64,000 bases of DNA. It comes from Actinobacteria bacterium UBA2272. GTDB taxonomy: Bacteria; Actinomycetota; Coriobacteriia; Anaerosomatales; Anaerosomataceae. The DNA is taken from positions 558,001-622,000 of the forward strand of contig DDXA01000004.1 in assembly GCA_002347725.1 (NCBI GenBank), read 5' to 3'. A program made the position numbers and the translations under genes. A model generated the notes under the pieces. That model had not been told where the DNA came from. It saw only the letters and a list, made by a program, of their open reading frames with translations, and made no database searches. This document shows, in pieces, positions 41,809 to 51,614 of this stretch. The stretch's first letter is position 1; each line of letters begins with the position of its first letter.

Positions 41809-44667
41809 CTAGGGTGCCAGCAGGCCCATCAGGTACGTGTAGACCGAATCGGACAGAGCATTGGGACCACCGTAGGTCACAAGCGCCTCGATCTCGTCGG
41901 CGTGATCCCCGATCGACGCCTCGCACGCGGAGTGCACCGTGGTGGCCGGATTGAGCAACAGCACGCCGTTCCTGCTGCCGATGCCGGCGCCTCCGGAAAG
42001 CGCGTCGGCGAAGTCACCGCCGGTGACGACACCTGTCGTGCGGAAATCGGCGAGGTAGTTCTCCCACGCCCACTCGGCGATGTTGGCGGCGGTCTCGTAG
42101 CGATCGGCGCCGTCGATCCGCGTCACCGTGACATCCTCGAGTGCGGCGACCTCGGCGGCCACCGCACCGCTCACGGCGATGTCACCACCGAGCACGACCG
42201 CGCTGGTGATCCCGTACTCACCGAGTACGTCCACCGTGTGCGCCGGCAGTGCGTCCGGCTGCACAAGGAGCACGGGCATGCGGTTCGCGTACGCGACAGG
42301 CGCGACCGCTAGAGCATCGGCGAACAGATCGCCTCGCGCTATGAACGCTTCGCTCAGCGGTGCCGTGAAGAACATCAGTCCGTCCCTGCTCTCCATCACG
42401 TGGTCGGCGATGAGCGCGGCCGTCTCGTAACGGTCGATGCCGCCGATGCGCTCGACCGCGAGGCCGAGGCCGACGAGCGCCGACTCGACCGCCGGGCCGA
42501 CGGCCACCGGACCGCCCAGGATGAACGCACGAGTCGCGCCCAGACGGGTTATCTCGGCTGCCACATCCGCGGGCAGCGCGCCCGGCTCGGTGAGCAGGAT
42601 CGGCGCGTAATACACACCGGCCAGACCGGAGCCGGAGAGCCCGTCGGCGAACTCGCGGCCGGTCGCGATCACGACCGTGTCCGCTGTGCCGAAGTGCTGC
42701 TTGGACACCTCGACCGAGGTGGCAAAGCGGTCGAGGCCGCTGACACGACCGCTGGGCAGGAACTCGAACGCGCCGACGTCGTAGAGAGCCTCGCCGTCGC
42801 TATCGCCATCGAGCGGACGACCTACGTTCAGGAGGTCCCACGGCCGCAGATCCCACGAGAGCGCCGCCTCTGCGGCGAACGCTTCTTCGTACTCGGGGCT
42901 GCTCGTGCCGGCATCGACGCACGGTGAACCCGGGGCGAGCTCGTAGTCCTCGGTCAGCATCGGATCGTCCGTGGAGCAGTCGACCTCGACACCGGAATCG
43001 AGTCCGTTCTCGTAGAAGACGCTGAACGCATCGACGTTGGAAGCGTCGGCGAATGGAGCCCACTCGTCGTTGTCCCACAGGATGGTGTTCACGACAGTCG
43101 TGTAGTCCTGGATCGGACCGACGATGGCCGCATAGTCGACAAGGTTGTCCACGAACGTGCAGCCCTCAACCGAGCTGTCGATCGAGATCTCGGGCTGGAG
43201 CGCGACATCATTGGTGTCCACGCCCGATTCGATCGCCACCACTGCGACCGCGGAGTTATCCGCGAACAGCGAGTTCGTCACACGTGTGGGGTGGCTTTCC
43301 GAGTACACCGTGAAGAACCCGTCGTTCATGAGGACCTGGCACCTGTCGATGTCGGTACCGCTTGGGTACTCGACCGGCTCCTCAGGCAGAACGATCGCGC
43401 TCCTGTAGTCGAGGGATCTGGCCTCGACAGACCCCAGTAGGGTGGCACCTACGGTCACGATCGACGCACCGTAGTTCAGACCGAGACCGCACTGGTCGAG
43501 TGTCGTGCTGCCGGCCTGCGTCATGACAACGGCGCCGGGATCGGCCGCGTTGAAGACATAGAAAGAGCGCTTGGCGCTGTACACTCCGCCCAGGTTGTTG
43601 ATGACACCGCCACCGATCGGCTCCAGGAAGACGTCTTGCAGGATCTCGCTGTATTCATCCGTCTCGGCACCCCTGAGCTCGGCGGCGCCGAGGAAACCGT
43701 CACCGGCGGAGTTGCCCAGGAAGATGGAGTCGTCTGTGGCGACGGTGCCACCGTCGTTCAGGATGGCGCCGCCCGCCACGGTCGCCGCGTTCCCTACGAA
43801 CACCGTGCCCGCGATATCGAGCGCGGTGTCGACGTTCAGGATCGCTCCACCGTAGCTCGCCGATGCGCTGAACTGCGCCGACATCTCGCTCACCCCTTCG
43901 GGCAGCTTGTCGAGACGCAGCGAGTCCATATCGATGTCGAACGGGATCTCCTCTTGCGCAGCGAGCGTGAGGCCTCCGCCGCCGCCGTTGCTCTCGAAGA
44001 CGGAGCGCGAGATCGAGACTTCGCTCTCGAAGGCGGCGATAGCCGAGCCCGCCCACGCGGTGAGACCGCTGAACACACAGTTGTCGATCGCAACCTGCGA
44101 GTCATAGACCCCGAGACCCGCCCCCGTGTCGACCCACACGTTTGACGCGAAGACCAGGTTCTGAAGCGCGACGCCCTCGACGCCCCCGCCGGCGGCCGAG
44201 CGAACATCAGGCTCGGCCTCCACCATCATGTCGTCACCGAGAACCATGATCGGCGCGCTCGGCACGCCCTGGGCACCCAGATCTGCCATCAGTGCCCAAC
44301 CGAGCAGGACGGTCTCCCATCCATTCTCGGCGCTGTACTCCCCGATGACGGCGACCTGTGACGGCACCGTGAACGGGAGTGTCTCGCCGGAGTCCGGACC
44401 GTACTCACCGGCAGCCACCATGACGGTGTCACCGGCACTGGCAGCGGCCAGGCCGTCGCCAAGAAGGGCGAAGGGGTCGGCAGCGGTGCCGGTACCCGGT
44501 CCGTCGACGCTGTTGTCGACGTAGATGGTGATGCCTTCCGGGACCTCCTGCACACCCGCCGGCGCAGCGGCCACGGGTACGATCGGGACCAGCGCTGCAA
44601 CAAGCGCCAGGATCGCGATCAACACCACCGGCCGTACGCGTGCGTGAGAAGCCGATAAGCCGTACAT
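41809..44667 (-). CDS. Secreted surface protein: beta-helix region plus three cell-wall-binding repeats (CWB2)
   Basis: A 952-residue exported protein. A signal peptide (about 1-35, ending VPVAAAPAG) precedes a right-handed beta-helix-like region (about 45-650) with many VFVGNAATVAGGAIL-type rungs and a chitobiase-like opening (ITIYVDNSVDGPGTGTAADPF, in part). The last 290 residues hold three CWB2 repeats, each with DRFATS or DRYETA, FADALSG-type and LGGPxAV motifs, which anchor proteins to wall polymers. ATG 44667 follows GGGGAG; the extra upstream ORF is not used. Probable role: adhesion or carbohydrate contact at the cell surface. Confidence 0.9.
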   Translation of the reverse strand: MYGLSASHARVRPVVLIAILALVAALVPIVPVAAAPAGVQEVPEGITIYVDNSVDGPGTGTAADPFALLGDGLAAASAGDTVMVAAGEYGPDSGETLPFTVPSQVAVIGEYSAENGWETVLLGWALMADLGAQGVPSAPIMVLGDDMMVEAEPDVRSAAGGGVEGVALQNLVFASNVWVDTGAGLGVYDSQVAIDNCVFSGLTAWAGSAIAAFESEVSISRSVFESNGGGGGLTLAAQEEIPFDIDMDSLRLDKLPEGVSEMSAQFSASASYGGAILNVDTALDIAGTVFVGNAATVAGGAILNDGGTVATDDSIFLGNSAGDGFLGAAELRGAETDEYSEILQDVFLEPIGGGVINNLGGVYSAKRSFYVFNAADPGAVVMTQAGSTTLDQCGLGLNYGASIVTVGATLLGSVEARSLDYRSAIVLPEEPVEYPSGTDIDRCQVLMNDGFFTVYSESHPTRVTNSLFADNSAVAVVAIESGVDTNDVALQPEISIDSSVEGCTFVDNLVDYAAIVGPIQDYTTVVNTILWDNDEWAPFADASNVDAFSVFYENGLDSGVEVDCSTDDPMLTEDYELAPGSPCVDAGTSSPEYEEAFAAEAALSWDLRPWDLLNVGRPLDGDSDGEALYDVGAFEFLPSGRVSGLDRFATSVEVSKQHFGTADTVVIATGREFADGLSGSGLAGVYYAPILLTEPGALPADVAAEITRLGATRAFILGGPVAVGPAVESALVGLGLAVERIGGIDRYETAALIADHVMESRDGLMFFTAPLSEAFIARGDLFADALAVAPVAYANRMPVLLVQPDALPAHTVDVLGEYGITSAVVLGGDIAVSGAVAAEVAALEDVTVTRIDGADRYETAANIAEWAWENYLADFRTTGVVTGGDFADALSGGAGIGSRNGVLLLNPATTVHSACEASIGDHADEIEALVTYGGPNALSDSVYTYLMGLLAP

Positions 44668-44812
44668 GTGTGTCTCCCCTCGTCGCCCGTACTCCAAGAG
44701 CCGGTCCACGCTCGCACGCGGACACCTCGCCCCTAACACGTCACTCTAGACCGAACGCCCCGTACTGTCGCCCGTTTCTCGACGGACCGCCCAAGTGCAT
44801 GCCGACCGGCAC

Positions 44813-45298
44813 TCAGCTGCCGTTCGCGCCTCCCGCATCTCCGTTCGTCGGCGATTCGGAAGCCGGCGGCTGCTCCGTCTCGCGCCCGACACGCTCTTCC
44901 ATCCGCTCGGCAGCCCTGCCGAGCCGCTCGGCTGCGGACTTCAGCGCGCCCGTCAGGCGTGGCCCCACTTCCTCGGACAGACGCTCGCCGGCCTTCCCGA
45001 ACGCCTCGCCGGTCTTGTCGGCCGCTTCGCGGAACGACTGGCCCACGTCCGAGCCCGCAGCCTCTTTGACGGCACCCGACACGTCCGACATGAAGCCGTC
45101 CAGCCGGGACGAGAGCTCATCGGCTCTCCGTTTGGTGTCGGGGTCGTTCACCGCGGCCTTGGCCCACCGCCCGATCGCTTCACCGAGTGACTCGAGTTCG
45201 ACGACCACCTCGCGCCACGCGGTCGAAGCGTCGCTTGCCGCTGCCTCGGGCACCGGCGCGGGCTCACCTGTGAAGACCTCTTCTGAGTTCTCGCTCAT
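44813..45298 (-). CDS. Helical amphipathic hypothetical protein
   Basis: A 161-residue soluble protein rich in Ala, Glu and Arg. Residues about 25-140 form long amphipathic helices with repeated ADELSSRLDGFM and RLTGALKSAAERLGRAAERMEERV patterns, probably coiled coil or apolipoprotein-like. No signal peptide or catalytic motif. ATG 45298 has GGGAGG upstream. It follows a 37-residue ORF by 19 bases and may be coexpressed. Family not recognised. Confidence 0.65.
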   Translation of the reverse strand: MSENSEEVFTGEPAPVPEAAASDASTAWREVVVELESLGEAIGRWAKAAVNDPDTKRRADELSSRLDGFMSDVSGAVKEAAGSDVGQSFREAADKTGEAFGKAGERLSEEVGPRLTGALKSAAERLGRAAERMEERVGRETEQPPASESPTNGDAGGANGS

Positions 45299-45317
45299 GT
45301 CGTCTGCCTCCCAGCCT

Positions 45318-45431
45318 CTAGGACTTGCTTCCTCCGAGAATCGTGCCGAGCACACCGCGGGCCATCGATGGATACAGATGCACCTCCGACGGGCTCGCGC
45401 CGATCAGCGGTCCCGGCAGCGGCTCGGACAT
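45318..45431 (-). CDS. Possible 37-residue small protein
   Basis: ATG 45431 is preceded by a good GAGGAG site with five-base spacing. The 37-residue product starts MSEPLPGPLIGASPSEVHLY and ends in a Gly-rich GVLGTILGGSKS. It stops 19 bases before the ribosome-bound start of the helical protein, as in an operon. Not recognised. The ribosome site and spacing support it. Confidence 0.5.
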   Translation of the reverse strand: MSEPLPGPLIGASPSEVHLYPSMARGVLGTILGGSKS

Positions 45432-45551
45432 TGAGACTCCTCTGGGTCGCGCCTGGTGTTCGTAGACAAGTATGCCCGTCCGCGGGTGCATCGTGCGACC
45501 GAGATTCTGGCACTATAGGCAGAGCCGTCCGCGCTTGCCGAAGGGGCACCG

Positions 45552-47117
45552 ATGTTGCGACTGATCGTGTTCGGATGCGGAGCCGCTCTCATGGGCCTCG
45601 AGATGGTGGCCGCGCGCGTGCTGGCGCCGTACCTTGGCAACTCCATCTACGTATGGGGCGCTGTGATCTCGGTCGTGATGGTCGCCCTCTCGCTCGGCTA
45701 CGCCCTCGGCGGACAGATCGCCGACCGGCTCGGCGCCGCGCGGGCGCTGCCGCTCGTGATCGCCGCAGCCGGACTGGCGACGGTCGCCGCACCGTTGGTG
45801 GCCGAGGCGGTCCTACCGTCCACGGCTGCCCTCGGTCCGCGGCTGGGTTCGCTTGCGGCCGCCACCGCCATCTACTTCGTCCCGGCGATCCTGCTCGCGA
45901 TGGTCTCGCCGATGGGCGTGAAGCTCGCCGCACGTGCCGATCTCACGCACCTGGGCCGCTCGGCGGGCAATCTGTACGCGGTCTCGACCGCCGGGAGCAT
46001 CGTCGGCACGGTCGCGACATCGTTCTGGCTCATCCCGCTGCTCTCCATCGAGCCGCTCGTGGTCTGGACCGGCTTTGTGCTGCTTGCGATGTCGCTGGTG
46101 GCACTCCGTCTCGCTCCCGACCAGTTGCCGGCACAGGCAACGCACCGCTCGGCGCTCGCGACCTTTGCGCGCGTGGCGGTGCCCGGTACGCTCGCGCTCG
46201 CGGTGGCGGCAGTCGGCGTTGGCGGGTGGGTGCTCTGGAAGATCGCCCCCGCACCCGCCACGAACGAGCTCGGCGAGACCGTGCTCTTTCGCGCCGACAC
46301 CCAGTACCACCGCGTCACCGTGACCGAGGACGAAGAGGTGCGTCACCTCCGCTTCGACCGCAGCCACCAGTCGGCGATCGCGCTCGACGACCCGTACGAG
46401 AGCCGCATCCGCTACCCCGACTACATGCACCTTGCGCTGGCGCTCAAGCCCGACCCCGAGCGGGTGCTCGTTCTCGGCCTCGGCGGCGGGGCGATCACCA
46501 AACGCTTCTGGCGCGACTATCCCGGCGTACGCGTGGACTCGGTCGAGATCGACCCGGTCGTCATCGATGTGGCACGGCGCTACTTCTGGCTGCCTGAAGA
46601 CGAGCGGATGCGCGTGTTCAACGAGGACGCGCGCCGGTACGTGCAGCGCACGGGAGAGACCTACGACATCATCGTGGTGGATGCCTACACGTCCGACTCG
46701 CTGCCGTTCCACCTCACCACCGCCGAGTTCTTCGCCGAACTCGAGGCGATCATGTCGCCCGGGGGTGTGGTCGCCTACAACGTGATATCGGCTGCCGAGG
46801 GAGACAGGAGCGAGTTGTTCCGCAGCATGTACCGCACCGCCGAGACCGTCTTCGACGACGTCTGGGTCTTCCCTATCGGCCTGGCCGGGGACGACTCGCC
46901 CGCACGCGTACGCAACATCGCCGTGATCGCTACCGACACCCGGCTGCCCGAAAGCGAACTGCGGGCGCGGATCGGCGACCGGGTGGGCAACACCGTGACG
47001 ATTCCCGGGTTCGACTCGATGGCCGACGACCTCTACACGGCGCCGGTCCCGGTAGCTGACGTACCGCTGCTGACCGACGCGCACGCCCCGGTCGACTCGC
47101 TCATCAAGGTGCAGTAG
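45552..47117 (+). CDS. Membrane-fused spermidine-synthase-like protein
   Basis: A 521-residue fusion. Residues about 1-235 hold some seven transmembrane helices (LRLIVFGCGAALMGLEMVAARVLAPYLGN, in part, is the usual start). The rest is an aminopropyltransferase-like Rossmann domain: VLVLGLGGGAITKRFW, VDSVEIDPVVIDVARRYF, and IIVVDAYTSDSLPFHLTT. The usual GGGDG motif is replaced by GLGGG, so the Asp contacting the substrate is missing and true spermidine synthesis is doubtful. No SpeD is in the window. A GAAGGGGC site lies before the ATG. It ends two bases from the convergent methyltransferase. Confidence 0.85.
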   Translation: MLRLIVFGCGAALMGLEMVAARVLAPYLGNSIYVWGAVISVVMVALSLGYALGGQIADRLGAARALPLVIAAAGLATVAAPLVAEAVLPSTAALGPRLGSLAAATAIYFVPAILLAMVSPMGVKLAARADLTHLGRSAGNLYAVSTAGSIVGTVATSFWLIPLLSIEPLVVWTGFVLLAMSLVALRLAPDQLPAQATHRSALATFARVAVPGTLALAVAAVGVGGWVLWKIAPAPATNELGETVLFRADTQYHRVTVTEDEEVRHLRFDRSHQSAIALDDPYESRIRYPDYMHLALALKPDPERVLVLGLGGGAITKRFWRDYPGVRVDSVEIDPVVIDVARRYFWLPEDERMRVFNEDARRYVQRTGETYDIIVVDAYTSDSLPFHLTTAEFFAELEAIMSPGGVVAYNVISAAEGDRSELFRSMYRTAETVFDDVWVFPIGLAGDDSPARVRNIAVIATDTRLPESELRARIGDRVGNTVTIPGFDSMADDLYTAPVPVADVPLLTDAHAPVDSLIKVQ

Positions 47118-47119
47118 CG

Positions 47120-47938
47120 CTACGGCCTGCGCGCCGTCAGCGTGAACATGAGGGGCAGCTCGGGCTGCCCGTCGGGCAGGCCGAAGAGCCCCGGCTCGCG
47201 CTCGACCATCGCGGGCGTGTACTTCCACGCGAGGAGCGGGAACTCCCTGAGTTCCTCGATCACCAGACCCGCGCCGACGAGTGCGCCGACGATCTCCTCG
47301 AACGTGTGCTGCCAGGAGTGTGACGTGCCGACGTGTTCGTCACCCGGTGCGGCGTAGCTGCCGAACTCCTCCCACTCGAGCGCGTCGCGCCCGAAGTACG
47401 AGTACCTCACACGCAGCTCGGGATCGTCGGCCTCGTCATCGAAGACCCACAGCGTCGGGTGCGAGTCGGCGAGCTTGAATACGCCACCGGGCGCGAGTCG
47501 ACTTGCGATCGTCTCCGCCCACGGCCTGAGGTCCGGCAACCACGAGATCACGCCGTATGAGGTGAACACGAGGTCGAAAGCCGCCTCGGGCACCTCGGCA
47601 GGCGGCGTCGTGACGTCACCCTCGATGAACGTCGCCGGGAGGCCGGCGCGCCCCGACAGCTCGCGCGCCGCCACGATCGCCGCCGGGGAGAAATCCAGAC
47701 CGGTCGCCACCGCCCCGAGCTGGGCAAGTCTGAGCGTGTCCATGCCGAAGTGGCACTGGAGGTGCAGCGCGCGCTGGCCGGCGACGTCGCCGACGAGCTC
47801 AGCGATGATGCGGTCGAACGGGCGCGAGGCCGGGTCGGCGATGAACCCCTCGACATCGTAGAAGTCAGACGGGACGTGCAGCGCCGTCCAGCGTTGCCAG
47901 AGTTCTCGGTTGGCCTCCATACGTGCTCGAGCGTCCAT
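47120..47938 (-). CDS. Class I SAM-dependent methyltransferase
   Basis: A 272-residue methyltransferase with a Rossmann core: LHLQCHFGMDTLRLAQLGAVATGLDFSPAAI (in part: CHFGMDTLRLAQLG) is motif I, FDLVFTSYGVISWLPDL is motif IV, and RLAPGGVFKLADSHP is motif VI. The CHFGMDTL wording is typical of a group of small-molecule methyltransferases. ATG 47938 has AGGAGC eight bases upstream. Substrate unknown. Confidence 0.88.
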   Translation of the reverse strand: MDARARMEANRELWQRWTALHVPSDFYDVEGFIADPASRPFDRIIAELVGDVAGQRALHLQCHFGMDTLRLAQLGAVATGLDFSPAAIVAARELSGRAGLPATFIEGDVTTPPAEVPEAAFDLVFTSYGVISWLPDLRPWAETIASRLAPGGVFKLADSHPTLWVFDDEADDPELRVRYSYFGRDALEWEEFGSYAAPGDEHVGTSHSWQHTFEEIVGALVGAGLVIEELREFPLLAWKYTPAMVEREPGLFGLPDGQPELPLMFTLTARRP

Positions 47939-48013
47939 CACACCTGCTCCTTTCGTCCCGCAGCATGATAACGCGACGACGGGAAGGATGGATGCGGGAA
48001 ACGCGTGCGTCGG

Positions 48014-49060
48014 CTACTCCCAGGGTCCCACCGACAGGCCGAAGCAGACCGCGGTGACACGCGGATCCCCCGCCAGGCGCATCAGGACGTCCGGGCTGCC
48101 GGTCAGGACCGCGCCGTAGTAGCTCACACCGTCGCGCTCGAGTTGCTCGATGACCGAACGCGCGCGGCCGGCAGCGGGAAGCCGGGAGTTGTCGGCGATC
48201 AGCCGGAGCGCGTCGATGAGGCTGTCTTCCGCGTCATCGGTCGACGTGAAACCGAAGGCTCCATAGCTGATGCCCGGCTGTGCAAAGGGGATGCCGAGCT
48301 GGCTGCCCGCGTTGATGAGCGGGAGCATCGGCATGTCCTCGGGCTCCCAGGAAGAGACCGCGCCCCACGCGAGCGTGGTTCCCGAAGCCGCGAACGACTC
48401 GATCTCGGCCCGCGTGAGCGTACGGTCGAAGGAGAAGGCCACCTCGGCGGTGTACGAGGGAGGTGTGGCGGCAAGGCGCTCGAGCGACTCGGCAGTGATC
48501 GCCTCGAACTCGTCGAGGATACCGCGCTCGATACCCATCTCGTTCACGTACGTGTCGTCGAGCGCGCCGGGGTGCAGCATCCTGAGTTCGGGCACGACCT
48601 CCGAGCCGCTGAACACCCGCGGCCCGACCGTCGTCAGCCGCTCGTCGAACCCGCGAAGGAACTCGTCGTCCCACAGGCTGAAGTCGACGCTGCGCACCCC
48701 GGCGGGCACGGGACGGCCTCCGACGAGCCGGTACGTGGTGTAGTCGTTGCTCGCGCCCGGGAAGTGGAACCGGGTGACACTCTGCCCGAGCACCCAGGTG
48801 TTCGGATTGCTGAGCACGACGAAGTCATTGTAGTAGCTGTCGATGCGGTTGGCCTCACGCCACGTGAGCCCCTCCCAGCGGATCATGCCGAGGACGACAG
48901 CGGCCCACGAGACGGCCACCACCACCGCGGCGATGGCGACCGCACGCACGATGCTCTTGAGGCGGACGCGGCGCAGGAACGCGCGCTCGTCGAAGGACGG
49001 ATCGGGCTCCTCGGCGGGCAAGCCATCACCTACGTCGGTCCTCAGGTCGTTCTCACTCAT
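48014..49060 (-). CDS. Anti-sigma factor-like membrane protein (Sigma_reg_C type)
   Basis: A 348-residue protein: a cytosolic N-terminus (about 1-37), one transmembrane helix (about 38-60, IVRAVAIAAVVVAVSWAAVVLGM, in part) and a large extracellular domain that ends RVTAVCFGLSVGPWE, like Bacillus anti-sigma regulators with a sigma-regulator C-terminal domain. ATG 49060 lies inside the end of the sigma-factor gene (eight-base overlap, ATGAGTGA), so the pair is coupled. It should hold the sigma factor until an outside signal arrives. Confidence 0.8.
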   Translation of the reverse strand: MSENDLRTDVGDGLPAEEPDPSFDERAFLRRVRLKSIVRAVAIAAVVVAVSWAAVVLGMIRWEGLTWREANRIDSYYNDFVVLSNPNTWVLGQSVTRFHFPGASNDYTTYRLVGGRPVPAGVRSVDFSLWDDEFLRGFDERLTTVGPRVFSGSEVVPELRMLHPGALDDTYVNEMGIERGILDEFEAITAESLERLAATPPSYTAEVAFSFDRTLTRAEIESFAASGTTLAWGAVSSWEPEDMPMLPLINAGSQLGIPFAQPGISYGAFGFTSTDDAEDSLIDALRLIADNSRLPAAGRARSVIEQLERDGVSYYGAVLTGSPDVLMRLAGDPRVTAVCFGLSVGPWE

Positions 49061-49532
49061 CACTGCCTCCTGTGGTCTCCAGTTCGCGCCGCAGTCGTGC
49101 TCTCGCGCGATGCAGTGCAACCTTCGTCGCGTTCGCGGTCATGCCGAGCCTGTCGGCCGCATCGGCGACCGGCCGCTCCTCGAGGTGACACATCTCGATC
49201 AGGCGCCGGTCCCGCTCGGGCAGCCGGACGAGCGCGCTGGCCAATGCGCGCCGCTCCGCCGAGCGCAGTGCCGACTCATCGGGGCCGGGCGCCGGATCGA
49301 TCGCGTCCGGAAGCTCGGCCACGGGCGTCGGCGCCTGGCGGTATCGAGCACGGTCGGCCAGCTTGTTCCGCGTGACCGCGCGCAGCCACGCATGCAGCTT
49401 GCCGGGTTCGACCGCGTCGAGGCCCGCCCATGCCGCCTCGAGCACCTCCTGGGCGAGGTCTTCGGAGTCGGCATGCGGGATGCCGCGGCGGCGCAGATCG
49501 CGGTAGACGAAGCCGAAGAGCTCACGCCACAC
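49053..49532 (-). CDS. ECF-type sigma-70 family factor
   Basis: A 159-residue RNA polymerase sigma factor. Region 2 shows FGFVYRDLRRRGIPHADSEDLAQEVLEAAW and region 4 shows LPERDRRLIEMCHLEERPVADAADRLGMTANATKVALHRARARLRREL (in parts). GTG 49532 has an AGGGAGG site four bases upstream; an ATG at 49568 would add 12 residues but lacks a ribosome site. Coupled to the anti-sigma gene by overlap. Target promoters are unknown. Confidence 0.9.
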   Translation of the reverse strand: MWRELFGFVYRDLRRRGIPHADSEDLAQEVLEAAWAGLDAVEPGKLHAWLRAVTRNKLADRARYRQAPTPVAELPDAIDPAPGPDESALRSAERRALASALVRLPERDRRLIEMCHLEERPVADAADRLGMTANATKVALHRARARLRRELETTGGSDE

Positions 49533-49789
49533 GCCGCCTCCCTGTGCCCGATTCCGCCCGTCACCCATGAAGTCGTGTGGCCCCCCGGTTCGGTTACAAG
49601 CAAGTCCCCGCGCTCACGATAGCCGAGGCGCCGGGACGATGTGGGAGATCGGGGGCCGCGCGTCGAGTCGGGAGTGGACGCACACCCCCGCACCGCCAAG
49701 TGAGGCCCGGCCTCTGGCAGCACACCACACACTCCGCTACGCTGTTCGTCGGCGCCGCGGGGGCGGCGCGATCCGGACGGGGCGACGAC

Positions 49790-50605
49790 GTGGCTGACTT
49801 CCGAGCACGCGAGAGGCTCGCCCACTCGGCGGCGGGGGCGGCATACCGGCGCCTCAAGCGCGAACTGCAGTGGCGGACTCCCGGCACCGACTTCCGCGTC
49901 CACCGCGCCCGCGATGGTGCCTTCGCACACACGGTCGCCGAACACGCGACACCGCTCATCCGCGACCTCGCCGGACTCGACCCCGCCCTCCAGCTCAACA
50001 AGGTGACCAACCTGCGCCTCGCGGCCGGGCGCCTCGACGGCGTCGTGCTCGAGCCGGGCATGCGGCTGTCGTTCTGGCGCGAGGTGGGAAAACCCACCCA
50101 CCGGCGGGGCTTCCTCGACGGGCTCGTCCTCGATCACGGCCGCCTCACGGCCGGCGTCGGCGGCGGCCTGTGCCAGATGACGAACCTGCTGTACTGGATG
50201 ACGCTCCACACGCCGCTTCAGGTGACCGAGCGCTGGCGGCATAGCTACGACGTCTTCCCCGACGCCGGGCGCACGCAGCCCTTCGGCAGTGGCGCGACCT
50301 GTGCGTGGCCCTCCCTCGACCTTCAGATCGAGAACGTCACCAGCGTCCCGTACCGACTGCGAGTCGCGCTGACCGACACGCACCTAGCCGGAGCCTGGGA
50401 GACGCCCGGGCCGCCCTCACGCCGGTACGCGATCGAGGAGCGAGCACACCGCATAACGCACGAAGGCCCCGGCGCCTACGTCCGATGCAACGAACTGTGG
50501 CGCCTGGAGTACGATCTCGACGGGCTCCTGGTGACCCAGAGAAGGGTCGCTGCCAACAATGCACTCATGATGTACGAGCCGTTCCTGCCTCCTGCCGTAC
50601 CATAG
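49790..50605 (+). CDS. VanW-family protein
   Basis: A 271-residue protein with the VanW core: NKVTNLRLAAGRLDGVVLEPGMRLSFWREVG and LTAGVGGGLCQMTNLLYWM (in parts). VanW-like proteins are found in vancomycin-resistance clusters and in many bacteria without them; biochemical role unknown. No van ligase or dehydrogenase is nearby, so resistance is not implied. There is no signal peptide. The GTG start has only a weak GGACGGGG site. The long upstream ORF extension is not protein-like. dusB follows four bases later. Confidence 0.88.
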   Translation: MADFRARERLAHSAAGAAYRRLKRELQWRTPGTDFRVHRARDGAFAHTVAEHATPLIRDLAGLDPALQLNKVTNLRLAAGRLDGVVLEPGMRLSFWREVGKPTHRRGFLDGLVLDHGRLTAGVGGGLCQMTNLLYWMTLHTPLQVTERWRHSYDVFPDAGRTQPFGSGATCAWPSLDLQIENVTSVPYRLRVALTDTHLAGAWETPGPPSRRYAIEERAHRITHEGPGAYVRCNELWRLEYDLDGLLVTQRRVAANNALMMYEPFLPPAVP

Positions 50606-50609
50606 GGGC

Positions 50610-51614
50610 GTGAACACGACCCGTACCGACATCCGCACGCTGTTGCCGCCCAACTCGGTCGTCCTCGGCCCGATGGCCGGTGTGACCGAGGCGCCGTTCC
50701 GCGGCATCTGCAAACGCATGGGCGCTGCGCTCACGTACACCGAGATGATCAGCGCGAAGGGCCTGCACTACAACCCGGACAGCGCCGTCACGCGCGCGCT
50801 GCTGACCTTCGACCCTGCCGAGGTGCCGTGCGGCGTGCAGCTTTTCGGCTCGGAACCGGTGGTCATGGCCGAGCAGGCCGCCCGCATCGTGGCCGAGTAC
50901 GGCCATGATGTCGCACTGATCGACATCAACATGGGCTGTCCGGTCAGCAAGGTCGTCGCCAGGGGCGAGGGCAGCGCGCTCATGCGTACTCCCGTACTTG
51001 CAGCCGAGATCGTCGCGCGCGTTGCAGCGGCCGTCAGCGTCCCCGTGACCGCGAAGTTCCGCAGCGGCTGGGACAGCTCCGGGGTCAACGCCGCCGAGTT
51101 CGCCCGCGCGATGGAAGCCGCGGGAGCGGCGGCCGTGTGCGTCCACGGCCGGACCCGCGCGCAGTTCTACCGGGGAGAGGCCGACTGGGGTGTCATCGCC
51201 GCAGTCGCAGATGCGGTGTCGGTCCCCGTGATCGGCTCGGGAGACGTGTTCTCGGCCGCTGACGCGAAAGCGATGCTCGAGCAGACCGGCGTCGATGCGA
51301 TCATGGTCGCCCGCGGCGCGCAGGGCAACCCGTGGATCTTCCGCGAGACGCGCGCGCTGCTCGACAGTGGGGATGAGCTCGCGTCGCCCACCGCGCTGGA
51401 GCGCGTGGCGATGGCACGCGAGCACGCACGGGCACTCGTCGCCTTCAGCGGCGAGCGCGCCGTGACACGCATGCGCAAGCACGTCGGCTGGTACATCGTC
51501 GGCATGCCAGGTGCCGCGCGCGTGCGCGAACGGGTAAACTCGGTCACGTCGTCTGCGGGGCTCGACACGTTGCTTGCCGAGTACCAGGCTTATCTCGAGG
51601 GGAGCGGATCATGA
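50610..51614 (+). CDS. dusB: tRNA-dihydrouridine synthase
   Basis: A 334-residue flavoenzyme that reduces uridine in tRNA D-loops. TIM-barrel signatures: VLGPMAGVTEAPFRGICKRMG (in part), IDINMGCPVSKVVARGEGSALM with the catalytic Cys, VTAKFRSGWD, VHGRTRAQFYRGEADWG and GSGDVFSAADAKAML. The length and the MGCPVxKV form fit DusB. Starts at GTG. Its stop overlaps the next start by four bases. Confidence 0.95.
   Translation: MNTTRTDIRTLLPPNSVVLGPMAGVTEAPFRGICKRMGAALTYTEMISAKGLHYNPDSAVTRALLTFDPAEVPCGVQLFGSEPVVMAEQAARIVAEYGHDVALIDINMGCPVSKVVARGEGSALMRTPVLAAEIVARVAAAVSVPVTAKFRSGWDSSGVNAAEFARAMEAAGAAAVCVHGRTRAQFYRGEADWGVIAAVADAVSVPVIGSGDVFSAADAKAMLEQTGVDAIMVARGAQGNPWIFRETRALLDSGDELASPTALERVAMAREHARALVAFSGERAVTRMRKHVGWYIVGMPGAARVRERVNSVTSSAGLDTLLAEYQAYLEGSGS

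Noticed and set aside
49790..50605. VanW as a sign of vancomycin resistance.
   Set aside because: No vanA/B ligase, vanH or vanX nearby; VanW-like proteins are common without resistance.
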